From contig NZ_BOMN01000066.1 of assembly GCF_016862215.1 (NCBI RefSeq), positions 1 through 61,387 of the forward strand: a DNA stretch of 61,387 nt, in the 5' to 3' direction. Under the pieces are notes generated by a model. That model did no database searches, was not told the origin of the DNA, and saw only the letters and a list, made by a program, of their open reading frames with translations. A program made the position numbers and the translations under genes. This DNA is from Winogradskya humida. GTDB lineage: Bacteria; Actinomycetota; Actinomycetes; Mycobacteriales; Micromonosporaceae. Positions 26,751 to 34,178 of the stretch are shown here, in pieces (the first letter of the stretch is position 1; each line of letters starts with the position of its first letter).

Positions 26751-26947
26751 GAGGGCACCTCTTCGTCGCCGGGCGTGGAAGCCCGAGCGGGGTCGATCCA
26801 GCCGCAGACGTCGCAGTCGTAGGGGCCGCAGTACATGCAGCACTGGGAGCGGTCCTGGTCTTTGGGCATGAAGTCGGAGCAGTAGTAGTCACCACATGGA
26901 CAGGGGGTCTGTGACGGCTGGGACCCGTCGTCAGGATGAATCGTCAT
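26747..26947 (-). CDS. Very small cysteine-rich protein
   Basis: A 66-aa acidic protein with cysteines in CPCGDYYC and CCMYCGPYDCDVC. ATGA overlaps at both ends tie it to its neighbours. Possibly a zinc-binding adaptor; no family recognised. Confidence 0.68.
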   Translation of the reverse strand: MTIHPDDGSQPSQTPCPCGDYYCSDFMPKDQDRSQCCMYCGPYDCDVCGWIDPARASTPGDEEVPS

Positions 26948-27483
26948 CGGGTGGCCTCCTGCCGGACGCGGCCGGTCAGCGGGATAAGGACGACACCGTC
27001 CGGGACGGTGGCCGAGGTGGGTTCGGTGGTGTCGCGGCTGTAGCCGAATCCCTTGTCATCGGCGGGGGCTGATAGCCCGATCGGTTCGCAGGCGAGGCAC
27101 GCGCCGGTGCGGCGGGGGATGTAGTAGGCCTTGAGCTGGTGGCAGAGCGGGCAGGTGCGCCGCGCTCGCAGTGCCTTGGAGATGGCCGTCAGTTGGGCCG
27201 GGGTGGCGACACGCTTGGGTGTGGCGAGGTCGCGTCGGTAGAGATAGGCAACACGGATCTGGCCGTAGTGACGCCAGAGGATCTGCGCGACGGGGTCGTA
27301 GCCACCGGGGCACAGGCTTTGTGCACGGAGTTGGCGGCGGGTTGCCAGGCCCTCGGGGACCTGGTGATACGGGAAGGTGGGAAACCCATACCGGTCGCCG
27401 GTGGGGTCGTAGAACTCGACCCGGATGCCGGTGCGCTGCCCGAGGGCTTCCAGGAACGGATTCGTCAACGCGGTGGTGGTCAT
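26944..27483 (-). CDS. RRQRL-motif zinc-binding protein
   Basis: A 179-aa protein that fits the RRQRL-motif zinc-binding family of actinobacterial mobile elements: ATRRQLRAQSLCPGG (near residue 50), then a CPLCHQL...CLAC zinc site (about 112-131). Role unknown, but it is a constant part of AICE transfer/replication operons. ATG at 27483 overlaps the upstream stop. Confidence 0.78.
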   Translation of the reverse strand: MTTTALTNPFLEALGQRTGIRVEFYDPTGDRYGFPTFPYHQVPEGLATRRQLRAQSLCPGGYDPVAQILWRHYGQIRVAYLYRRDLATPKRVATPAQLTAISKALRARRTCPLCHQLKAYYIPRRTGACLACEPIGLSAPADDKGFGYSRDTTEPTSATVPDGVVLIPLTGRVRQEATR

Positions 27484-27806
27484 TTGGTGGCTCCCCAGCG
27501 TTGCTGGGCGGCCTGCCGGGAGACTCCGAGCCGGGAGCCGATCTCTTCCCAGGAGTAGCCGTAGGCACGCAGGCCCATGACGGCGACACCGATCGCGTCG
27601 TCGAGATCCGAGGACAGGGCGACCATGTCTTGTAGCGCTTCCACGTCGCCGTCACCGACACGCTTGGCGAAGGCACGGATGATGCGCCGTGCGAACTTGC
27701 CGAATTTGTCGTTCTCGACGACAGCGTTACGGCGCTTGCTCGGGGGCCGGCTTTCGTCGCCAGCCGGGTTGAGTGTCAAGGTCTGGTTGACGTAGGAGAG
27801 GCTCAC
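27480..27806 (-). CDS. Small HTH protein
   Basis: A 108-aa protein whose C-terminal half is a sigma-4/HTH-like fold (MGLRAYGYSWEEIGSRLGVSRQAAQQRWG). The GTG at 27806 overlaps the upstream stop (GTGA) and is the only start that gives a normal N-terminus. Probably a DNA-binding regulator of the operon. Confidence 0.75.
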   Translation of the reverse strand: MSLSYVNQTLTLNPAGDESRPPSKRRNAVVENDKFGKFARRIIRAFAKRVGDGDVEALQDMVALSSDLDDAIGVAVMGLRAYGYSWEEIGSRLGVSRQAAQQRWGATK

Positions 27807-28252
27807 CGGGCACCGCCGGTGGGGTGGGTGGCTTCCCAGTCCGCGGCGGCGTCGTTGAGGGTTTTGATGACCTCGTCGCACGTGCGTCCGGCGTAGTCGT
27901 TCCAGTCACCGATGACGTCTATGGCCGCGATGCCGAGGCGGTGGCCGACGTCGGGGGTGCTGTATTCAGGGTCAATCCATGCCGCGAAGACACGCGCAGC
28001 GATGATGGCGGAGTCAACGGAACGGGAGTCCGCATCGTCGTCGCAGCTCAAGAGCGGTGAGCCGAAGGCGGCGATGTTGATAGCGCCGATCGCGCAGGCA
28101 GCCGGGAAGGGTGTCGTGTCGTCGACGGTGGCGAAGATTTCGCCGGTGGTCCATCCGTAGAAGCTGAGGTAGGAGGCAGCTCCGCGCAGCAGCGCGGCCG
28201 GGGTGTAGTAGGCGTCGAGGGCCGGTTTGTGGGTAGCCTTCAAGGCAGCCAC
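27803..28252 (-). CDS. DUF6197-like small protein
   Basis: A 149-aa protein with the pattern of DUF6197-type proteins (YTPAALLRGAASYLSFYGWTTGEIF, later AIIAARVFAAWI and a C-terminal IDVIGDWND). Function unknown. GTG at 28252 with a GAAAGGAC ribosome site. Heads the chain of overlapping genes that ends at int; a hairpin separates it from the transfer ATPase gene. Confidence 0.68.
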   Translation of the reverse strand: MAALKATHKPALDAYYTPAALLRGAASYLSFYGWTTGEIFATVDDTTPFPAACAIGAINIAAFGSPLLSCDDDADSRSVDSAIIAARVFAAWIDPEYSTPDVGHRLGIAAIDVIGDWNDYAGRTCDEVIKTLNDAAADWEATHPTGGAR

Positions 28253-28279
28253 GTCCTTTCGAAAGGGCTTGGTGGTGGT

Positions 28280-28324
28280 CGGCAGGACCCGCCGTGCTTG
28301 CAGGCGTTGGGTCGGGTCCTGTCG
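28280..28324. terminator. 12-bp hairpin between the transfer ATPase and downstream operon
   Basis: CGGCAGGACCCG (28280-28291) pairs with CGGGTCCTGTCG (28313-28324), one wobble, 21-base loop. It lies 20 bases after the ATPase stop on the minus strand: a terminator or partial attenuator. Confidence 0.65.
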
Positions 28325-28344
28325 GCTCTCTTGTAGGTGCTAGG

Positions 28345-29223
28345 TCAGGCAGCCATCTGCCATTCAGAGGTGCGGCTGGTGGCCGGGACCGTGATGCCGG
28401 AAGGGCGTCGCATCCAGTCGGCGTAGTCCGCGATGTTGTAGATGTCGTCGTCGGACAGGTACGCGGCTTTGATCCGCCGGGGTGTGCCACCTTCGGTGAG
28501 CAGATAGGCGGCGCCCCGGTTCTCGGGGTTGATGTCGGAGGCGGAGTAGCCGAGCTCGGCCCAGCCGGAGCCGAGGATCACGTCGGAACTGCCGGTGGTG
28601 GTGCACCTGAATGCGCACCGGTAGCCGAACAGGTCCCGCAGGGAGGCGGGGATGATGTCCCAGCTGGTGCGCTGCGAGGCGCCGATGACGGGCATCCCGC
28701 AGGCGCGGCCGAGGGAGACGAGTCCTCGCAGCAGGGTCGAGAACTCTTTTTGCTGTGCCTCGGTGCCGAGCACAGTGGAGAACATCGCGATCTCGTCGAT
28801 GACGGTGAGGATCGTGGATAGTCCGTCGTAGCGGCCGACTTTGCGGCGACGGTTGGCGAGCAGCCATTGGTATCGGTTGATGGCGACGGTCAGCAGACGA
28901 CGCAGGACCGAGATCGCCTCGTCGAGGTCGGGTCCAACGAAGGCGTCACTGATGTCGCGCCAGGGGCCGAGTTCGACGAGTTTCGCGTCGAAGCACACCA
29001 GGCGGGTGTTCTCGCTGAGAGCTGCGGTGGCGGCGGCGATGTTGATGAGGCCGGATTTGCCTCCGCCGGGTTCTCCGGCGATGAGCAGGTTGTGGAAGAC
29101 GACGTCGAGCGTGACGTGCTCTCCGAATTCGTCGATGCCGATGAACATGGGGTCGAACATCGACATGCCCGGACCGACCGGGACTCGGCCGGTACCGAGG
29201 GGGTCACGAGCGATGGTGGACAC
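28345..29223 (-). CDS. FtsK/SpoIIIE-type conjugal transfer ATPase (TraSA/TraB class)
   Basis: A 292-aa DNA translocase, about the size of pSAM2 TraSA. Seen: Walker A GEPGGGKSG (about 50-58), Walker B ILTVIDE (about 137-143), an FtsK-type GASQRTSWDIIP sensor segment, and GYRCAFRCTT. There is no N-terminal membrane part, so the separate membrane proteins upstream may anchor it. It should move double-stranded element DNA between mycelia. GTG at 29223. Confidence 0.9.
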   Translation of the reverse strand: MSTIARDPLGTGRVPVGPGMSMFDPMFIGIDEFGEHVTLDVVFHNLLIAGEPGGGKSGLINIAAATAALSENTRLVCFDAKLVELGPWRDISDAFVGPDLDEAISVLRRLLTVAINRYQWLLANRRRKVGRYDGLSTILTVIDEIAMFSTVLGTEAQQKEFSTLLRGLVSLGRACGMPVIGASQRTSWDIIPASLRDLFGYRCAFRCTTTGSSDVILGSGWAELGYSASDINPENRGAAYLLTEGGTPRRIKAAYLSDDDIYNIADYADWMRRPSGITVPATSRTSEWQMAA

Positions 29224-29246
29224 GATGGTCTCCGATCAAGGGATAG

Positions 29247-29290
29247 AGGCCGGTGCGGAGTCCGCAAGCGGATGCAATCCGCACCGGCTT
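29247..29290. terminator. 13-bp intergenic hairpin with an inner alternative stem
   Basis: GCCGGTGCGGA (29249-29259) pairs with TCCGCACCGGC (29278-29288), extendable by two weak pairs. Inside the loop TCCGC-AA-GCGGA can form a competing small stem. It lies between the membrane-protein stop and the ATPase start, so it may adjust expression between the two genes. Confidence 0.65.
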
Positions 29291-29316
29291 TGCGTGGGCT
29301 ATCAGCCGACGCGGTG

Positions 29317-30246
29317 TCAGATCCAGTCGTCGATGTCGTCACCCGCATCGGCTTGTGTGGCAGATGAAGCAGCAGGCTTCTTGCCGTTCGAAGAGGCCGC
29401 CGGCCTTGTGGCAGGTGCCTTCGGTTTCGGGTCGGCCGGAACGTCGGGCAAGTCCAGGTCGAGCGGAACCGTCATGGGTTCACGCGGCAGCGGCTCAAAA
29501 TCCGGGTCGATCAGATCCGGCAGGGGTGAGCCGACCGTTGCGGTGAGGACCTCACGGCGTTTGATGTCGAACCTCAGGTAGGCGGCGTTGCCTTCGGAGG
29601 CACGTTCGATCATCACCGAGGAGGCGAGGCAGGTGACCGCGATCTTGTCGAGGCGCCCGACGAGATCGGGCATGGACAGACCGGGCCGCAGGTGGACCCA
29701 GACACGTTCCCCGACCGGGGTCGGGCGTGCCCAGAGGATCAGCGGGAGCGAACCGGACTGGTTCGCGATGATGAACTGCGAGAAGCAGACCCGCAACCGG
29801 TGCCGGACGACCATGCACCAGACGACGGCGACGACGTGACGTCGGATGTACGGGACAGCCGCGGGCACACCTACCACCACGGCGAGGACCGCGAGGGTGA
29901 CCAGTGCCGGGGTGCTGGTGGCAAGCTGCACCCAGCCGTAGGTGAGCAGCACCGCCAGGCTGATTTCGGGGGTCCACCACCAGATGACCCGGATGACGGG
30001 CCAGATCCTGACCAGCGTCCAGACGATGGCGCCCAGGACCAGGCCGATGACCGCTCCAAGCAGGAACGCCAGGATCGGGTGCATGTGGTCCGAGGCGACC
30101 GTCATGGCGATCAAGCACGTGACGATCGTGGTGATGATAAACGCCATACGGGCGTTACGGGCCGAGGAGCGGTGGACTTTGGCCTCAATGACCGTCACCG
30201 TTCCGGAGCGTTTCCCGAAACCACGTCGGGGGGTAGATTTGGACAT
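29317..30246 (-). CDS. AICE membrane protein, transfer-associated
   Basis: A 309-aa protein. Four hydrophobic stretches at about 34-120 (FIITTIVTCLIAMTVA, LAFLLGAVIGLVLGAIVWTL, WTPEISLAVLLTYG, LVTLAVLAVVVGVPAAV), then a cytoplasmic part (about 140-245) and a Pro/Ala/Lys tail ending DDIDDWI. It sits just before the ATPase gene, as do the membrane partners of TraSA-like ATPases. The ATG at 30246 follows GGGAGGA. Its leader carries stem-loop copy 1. Confidence 0.75.
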   Translation of the reverse strand: MSKSTPRRGFGKRSGTVTVIEAKVHRSSARNARMAFIITTIVTCLIAMTVASDHMHPILAFLLGAVIGLVLGAIVWTLVRIWPVIRVIWWWTPEISLAVLLTYGWVQLATSTPALVTLAVLAVVVGVPAAVPYIRRHVVAVVWCMVVRHRLRVCFSQFIIANQSGSLPLILWARPTPVGERVWVHLRPGLSMPDLVGRLDKIAVTCLASSVMIERASEGNAAYLRFDIKRREVLTATVGSPLPDLIDPDFEPLPREPMTVPLDLDLPDVPADPKPKAPATRPAASSNGKKPAASSATQADAGDDIDDWI

Positions 30247-30284
30247 GACACGTCCTCCCTTACGAGGGTGGATGGGTTGGAAGG

Positions 30285-30326
30285 GCGCGGGGTCGGCAGG
30301 TGTAGGAGCCAGTACCGGCCCCACGC
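30285..30326 (-). promoter_or_regulatory. Leader stem-loop, copy 1
   Basis: On the minus strand GCGTGGGGCCGG (30326-30315) faces CCGACCCCGCGC (30296-30285), leaving an 18-base loop TACTGGCTCCTACACCTG. The wider 52-base block (30275-30326) is 47/52 identical to 31087-31138. It lies 39 bases upstream of the membrane-protein ATG. Role unknown: a translated-leader attenuator, a protein-binding hairpin or a DNA operator are all possible. Confidence 0.65.
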
Positions 30327-30341
30327 TTCATTTCCGGAGAA

Positions 30342-30521
30342 TCAGAGGCGGCGCAGGCGTTCCAGCCCGAGAGCGATGATTCCGGCGGTCAGCCGGTCGG
30401 TGAAGTCATCGCCAGCCCAGATACGGATCATGTCGAGGGTTGTGGCGGCGGATTTGCCGTCCTTGCGTTCGAAGTCCTCGCGCAGACGAGCTAGAAGCGC
30501 GGTGAGTACGACGTCGTCCAT
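30342..30521 (-). CDS. Small 59-aa AICE protein
   Basis: A short gene: ATG at 30521 with an AAGGGGA ribosome site seven bases upstream, stop TGA at 30342. The product begins MDDVVLTALLARLREDFERK and ends ALGLERLRRL; it is helical and charged (DMIRIWAGDDFTDRLTAG). Third-position GC and the ribosome site support coding. Function unknown; it lies between two membrane-protein genes of the transfer region. Confidence 0.7.
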   Translation of the reverse strand: MDDVVLTALLARLREDFERKDGKSAATTLDMIRIWAGDDFTDRLTAGIIALGLERLRRL

Positions 30522-30558
30522 GAGCTTTCCCCTTAGCTGCGGATTCTGTGACGGTCGT

Positions 30559-31053
30559 TTAGAAGGCGATGGCGATCAGTGCTGCGAGAACGGCGAAGCT
30601 AAGGCCGGTCATCAGCAGGTCGACTGAGAGGCGAACACGCCGGTATTTGCGCTGAACTGCACGCGACAGCCACAGCAGTTGCTCGGCGCGGTATTCCACG
30701 GTGACGTTTTCGATGTCAGCCAGATCAGCAGCGAGTTGCTCCGGTGATTCAGCAGCAGCGAACCGCACGAATCCGTGGTTCCCGCCGAGTGCGGGCCGGA
30801 TAGCAGCTCCCAGCAACGCCAGGGCCGATACGAGTGCACCGGCCGCGATGACAGCGAGTACCGAACTCGCAATCGGGAGATGCGCCTTTGCCAGTACAGT
30901 TCCGCCACCGGTCAGGGCGGCGAGGGAGAAGCCGAACAGAATGGATGCCTTGGTGTCCACGCGTCCCATGTGGGCCTGGACTTCGTTGATGGCAGTGACC
31001 GTGTTCTCGGAACGCCGGGCCTTGCTGGAGGCGGCATTGAGGCGACGAGACAT
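30559..31053 (-). CDS. PycTM-like two-helix membrane protein (orphan)
   Basis: A 164-aa protein. After a basic N-terminus comes VTAINEVQAHMGRVDTKASILFGFSLAAL, close to the DTKAS(I/L)L entry of the PycTM/DUF5706 membrane module of Pycsar effectors. There is a second helix (about 66-90), a soluble middle, and a C-terminal helix (about 145-163). No cyclase gene is nearby, so it may instead be a transfer, spread or exclusion protein using the same fold. The ATG at 31053 is fixed by the GAAGG ribosome site and leader copy 2. Confidence 0.65.
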   Translation of the reverse strand: MSRRLNAASSKARRSENTVTAINEVQAHMGRVDTKASILFGFSLAALTGGGTVLAKAHLPIASSVLAVIAAGALVSALALLGAAIRPALGGNHGFVRFAAAESPEQLAADLADIENVTVEYRAEQLLWLSRAVQRKYRRVRLSVDLLMTGLSFAVLAALIAIAF

Positions 31054-31098
31054 GACAACCTTCCCTTGACAGTAAAAGGGCGAACAGGTTGGAAGGCA

Positions 31099-31136
31099 GC
31101 GAGGTCGGCAGGTGTAGGAGCCAGTACCGACCCCGC
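31099..31136 (-). promoter_or_regulatory. Leader stem-loop, copy 2
   Basis: On the minus strand GCGGGGTCGG (31136-31127) pairs with CCGACCTCGC (31108-31099), a 10-bp stem with one G-U, around the same 18-base loop TACTGGCTCCTACACCTG as copy 1. It lies 46 bases upstream of the PycTM-like gene. Stem bases differ from copy 1 while pairing is mostly kept. Confidence 0.65.
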
Positions 31137-31172
31137 GCCACTCTTCGGGGATGACCTCAGCGGATGAGGCCT

Positions 31173-31206
31173 GTGATGCCGGGGATGTAGGAGCCAGAAC
31201 CATCAC
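31173..31206 (-). promoter_or_regulatory. Leader stem-loop, copy 3 (partial)
   Basis: GTGATG (31206-31201) pairs with CATCAC (31178-31173) on the minus strand. The 22-base loop contains CTGGCTCCTACA, the 12 bases shared with copies 1 and 2, but the stem is unrelated. It lies upstream of copy 2 in the gap after the Pra-like gene. Confidence 0.5.
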
Positions 31207-31311
31207 CGGACTCAGATGTTGATCGGTTTGACGTCAGCGGACCCAAGGCCGCTTGGATGTTGTTGCCACGGACACTGTGGCTAGACAGAACGGGATACTG
31301 CGAAGTCCGAA

Positions 31312-31629
31312 CTACTTGGACGAAGGACTCGACAGGGGCTTCAGCGACACCGCACGGAACGCGACACCGTTACGCCCGTTGGTCGCCCACGGGATGGCCT
31401 CAAGCTGCTCGACAGCAACGAGCTGCCCCACCGTCACGTTCGGCTTCTCTCCAGCCGTAGTGATGGCGATGACCTCGCCGCCAGTCTCGTCGAGCACGAT
31501 GACCTGGGTGGACCACATAAGCCGGCCCGTCCCCTTCTCGGAGCGCTGGTTGCCCTGCTGGTCGTTCTTCGTCTCGGTGGGCTTCGACACCGTGACCTGC
31601 TTACCGGTCGTGTCCACGTACAGCTTCAC
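31312..31629 (-). CDS. SCO3933/Pra-like regulatory protein
   Basis: A 105-aa protein beginning MKLYVDTTGKQVTVSKPTE, with GRLMWSTQVIVLDETGGEVI, resembling the SCO3933-type regulators of SLP1-like elements and the place of Pra, the activator of repSA-xis-int in pSAM2. It likely turns on replication and excision. The GTG at 31629 follows GGGAGG. It is divergent from the HTH regulator and shares the control region with it. Confidence 0.72.
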   Translation of the reverse strand: MKLYVDTTGKQVTVSKPTETKNDQQGNQRSEKGTGRLMWSTQVIVLDETGGEVIAITTAGEKPNVTVGQLVAVEQLEAIPWATNGRNGVAFRAVSLKPLSSPSSK

Positions 31630-31735
31630 GAGGATTACCTCCCTGTTTGAGCGCGTCCCCAGTGGACGACTGCTCCGTGCGAGTTCGTTGCTCGCACCTC
31701 AAGGAGACTCTGGGAAAGGTGACGTCCAAATGGCC

Positions 31736-31776
31736 TTGCCGGGACGCTTAGGACGTTTATAGTGATACAAACGTCC
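31736..31776 (+). promoter_or_regulatory. Promoter with overlapping operator palindrome
   Basis: TTGCCG (31736-31741) and TATAGT (31758-31763), 16 bases apart, form a promoter for the HTH regulator. GGACGTTT (31751-31758) and AAACGTCC (31769-31776) form a palindrome that flanks and touches the -10 box. GGACGCTTA (31742) repeats the left arm and a further GACGTCC lies at 31721. This geometry suits autorepression, and possibly joint control of the divergent Pra-like gene. Confidence 0.65.
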
Positions 31777-31795
31777 CTCGTGGATCGGAGCTGCA

Positions 31796-32536
31796 ATGGC
31801 GAATGAACGACTACGAGATGCTCTAGGACGAGCACGCGTGACCCCTGCCGAGCTGGCGGTATACACAGAGAGCGACGTCAAAACCGTGAGCCGATGGCTC
31901 GGGGGACGAGTGCCACATCCCAGAACACGTTTCAAGATCGCAAAGCGTTTGAGAGAAGACGAAGACTTTCTGTGGCCAGGAGCCACCAGAGCATCGTCTG
32001 AGGCGACGAACACTCCCGACATGGTGCAGCTCTACAACAATCGTGGAGCGATCCCGCCAACTCTTTGGGATCGCCTTCTTGATTCAGCGAGTGCTGAGAT
32101 AGGCATCCTGGTCTACGTGGGGATGTTCCTCACCGAGAAACCAAACCTTCTCGCGCGCCTTCGCTCCAAAGCGGGCAGTGGAGTTCGCGTCCGGATTCTT
32201 CTTGGCAACCGCGATTCTGCGACTGTCAAACAGCGCAGCGAGGACGAAGGTATTGGCCGAGAAACTATCTCTGCGAAGATCGATCAGGCCGACGCCTTCT
32301 TCCGACCCCTGCAAGAAACCAAAAACATCGAGATCCGGCATCACGAAACAGTGCTCTACAACAGCCTCTACCGCTTTGATGACGAAATGATCGCGAACCC
32401 TCATATCTTCGGCAAAACGGCGCCGATGGCCCCGGCGCTTCATGTACGCCGGACTGCGACGTACGGGCTGTTTGACGCGTACGCGGAGAGCTTCGACGCT
32501 GTATGGAGCGCTCCAACCACGCGAGGCGCACAATAA
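31796..32536 (+). CDS. HTH regulator with C-terminal phospholipase-D-like domain
   Basis: A 246-aa protein. Residues about 5-55 are a XRE-like HTH (VTPAELAVYTESDVKTVSRWLGGR). The rest (about 85-240) has the fold seen in AICE regulators with a PLD-like domain (VRVRILLGNRDSATVKQ, EIRHHETVLYNSLYRFDDEMI). It occupies the place of korSA, so a repressor of transfer/replication genes is likely. GGAG precedes the ATG at 31796. The Pif-like gene follows after five bases. Confidence 0.8.
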   Translation: MANERLRDALGRARVTPAELAVYTESDVKTVSRWLGGRVPHPRTRFKIAKRLREDEDFLWPGATRASSEATNTPDMVQLYNNRGAIPPTLWDRLLDSASAEIGILVYVGMFLTEKPNLLARLRSKAGSGVRVRILLGNRDSATVKQRSEDEGIGRETISAKIDQADAFFRPLQETKNIEIRHHETVLYNSLYRFDDEMIANPHIFGKTAPMAPALHVRRTATYGLFDAYAESFDAVWSAPTTRGAQ

Positions 32537-32541
32537 GGATC

Positions 32542-33009
32542 ATGCCGAAGACTGACTACCTGAACGACCCGAGTGCACCAGCGGCAAACTCGCTCGTCGT
32601 AGCCGTGGCTGTCGTCGTGCGTGACGATCGGGGACGCGTTCTCTTGATTCGGCGCTCAGACAACGGGTTGTGGGCACTGCCGGGTGGCGCCCAGGACCTC
32701 GGTGAGACGGTTACAGGAGCCGCGACGCGCGAGGTGATGGAGGAGACCGGGCTTGACATCAAAGTCGTCGGGATCTCTGGTATCTACTCGGATCCGAGGC
32801 ATGTCATCGCATACGACGATGGTGAAGTGCGCCAGGAGTTCTCGATCTGCCTACGCGGCCAACCAGTCGCCGGGTCTCTTCGCCCCAGTAGCGAGTCAAC
32901 CGAGGTTCAGTGGGTGGGGGTGGCTGAACTAGGGTCGCTGCCGATGCATCCCTCGATGAAGTTGAGGGTGCAGCACGGCCTAGAGGATGGCGACCCTTAC
33001 ATCGATTGA
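32542..33009 (+). CDS. Pif-like NUDIX protein
   Basis: A 155-aa NUDIX hydrolase-fold protein with a complete box: GGAQDLGETVTGAATREVMEETGL (positions about 54-77; key residues G, E, REVMEE, G). In pSAM2 the NUDIX protein Pif, encoded with korSA, blocks transfer between cells that both carry the element; same position here. AGGA lies five bases before the ATG. Nucleotide hydrolase activity is possible but not implied by the context. Confidence 0.82.
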   Translation: MPKTDYLNDPSAPAANSLVVAVAVVVRDDRGRVLLIRRSDNGLWALPGGAQDLGETVTGAATREVMEETGLDIKVVGISGIYSDPRHVIAYDDGEVRQEFSICLRGQPVAGSLRPSSESTEVQWVGVAELGSLPMHPSMKLRVQHGLEDGDPYID

Positions 33010-33557
33010 TGGGCGCCGCGGGTCCGGAGTCTCTCGTATGTCCGACCAATGGCGGCGCCGAGATCCGGAGTGGCTTCCTCGATAAACGTCGTCACGAGAT
33101 CATCAGGACCGTACCGGGCCTTGATCTCGGCAACCCTGTCGACGAACTCCGTGGGCGTTCCATCGGGTGTCGTTGTGAGGTCACACGCCCACAGCGCATC
33201 TCGGACAGGCCCTTCCTCGTCGAGGAAGGGCGCGAGCTCCTCATTGATGCCTCGCAGTCGAGCCTCCCTGATCGCACACGAGTGATGCGCAACGAGGTGC
33301 ACAAGCCGTCTCGGAGCATCAACCGACTGAAGGAAGTAGGCGCCATCTAACGGATGAAAGCCGGTACGGGCTAGGTCTGGCGCATACCCAACATCGTGCA
33401 GCACGGCTGCAGCCTCAAGAAGCTCGGCATCATCACCGACCGCACCCGCGAATGTTCTCGCTTTCAGGGCCACGCCCTGAACGTGTGCCCACCGTCGAGG
33501 GAGAGGCACGGCGAGAGTTTGTTCCGAGATTTCGTAGGCCCAGGTGACCAGCGACAT
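32997..33557 (-). CDS. HD-domain protein
   Basis: A 186-aa HD phosphohydrolase-like protein: RRWAHVQGV (first His), AAVLHDVGYAPDL (HD), FHPLDGAYFL, HLVAHHS and CDLTT (last Asp). All metal ligands of the HD fold appear present. HD proteins of this kind are frequent next to NUDIX genes in AICEs; the substrate is not known. It converges on the Pif-like gene with a 13-base overlap. Confidence 0.82.
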   Translation of the reverse strand: MSLVTWAYEISEQTLAVPLPRRWAHVQGVALKARTFAGAVGDDAELLEAAAVLHDVGYAPDLARTGFHPLDGAYFLQSVDAPRRLVHLVAHHSCAIREARLRGINEELAPFLDEEGPVRDALWACDLTTTPDGTPTEFVDRVAEIKARYGPDDLVTTFIEEATPDLGAAIGRTYERLRTRGAHQSM

Positions 33558-33599
33558 GCAAAAGACAGTAGCCGCTGACGTGCAAACAGCACTGCCCCC

Positions 33600-34110
33600 A
33601 GCCGGGCGGCTGCCAGATGCTGTTCAAACTTTCTGTACGTCTTCAAGGCGGCCCGGACCGGGCCGCTCACGCCGCCGACCAGGGCGCGCGCCCCATGCCG
33701 CCGCTGTCGCTTGGCCCGGGACACGCAGGCAGCCCGTCGGCTGGCGTGCAAGGCGGAGGAGTCGGGCCTGCCGAAGCACGACAGGGCCGGAAGTCCGGGT
33801 GTGGGATTTGGCCGGCAGCCGACTGGCACGGCCTGGGCGACGCGACCCAGCAGCTCACGCCAGGCCGCACGGCGAGGTCACGGCCGTCGGACGCCGGGGT
33901 GGGCGGCGCGAGTGTGCCGTGCCGCTCCTCCAAGCTCAAGGGCGCTGCGCGTCGCAGGCGACGGCCCTACGGGCCGCCCTTGACCTGGGAGCCTCTGCGA
34001 CCCTCGGGCAGGAGTCGTGGGCAGGCCGATGGCCTGCCCTCACAGGGTGCGCGCCGCCAACCCCAACGCCCGACTCAAGAGGTGCAGCCGATAAGCAGCC
34101 GTCAAGCCTG
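33600..34110. ncRNA. Candidate structured RNA region, no convincing gene
   Basis: About 500 bases with frames open on both strands but no protein-like product. On the plus strand hairpins follow each other: GTCG-CAGG-CGAC near 33952, CGGCCC-TAC-GGGCCG (33962-33976) and the perfect GGGCAGGCC-GAT-GGCCTGCCC (34019-34039). It lies between the control genes and the cargo of the AICE. An ncRNA, a transfer site (clt) or a replication origin would fit; none can be proved here. Confidence 0.35.
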
Positions 34111-34178
34111 GATTGACAACGAAATGCAATCTGTCGGTGGGCTAATCCGCCCAGAGGTATAGAGCCGAGGGGCTACTT

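Noticed and set aside
30559..31053. A full Pycsar defence system
   Set aside because: There is no nucleotide cyclase next to the PycTM-like gene, so only the membrane module similarity can be claimed.
33464..34162. Several 90-190-aa open frames between the HD and SecB-like genes
   Set aside because: They overlap each other on both strands, are Arg/Pro/Gly-rich, and lack ribosome sites; GC bias explains them.
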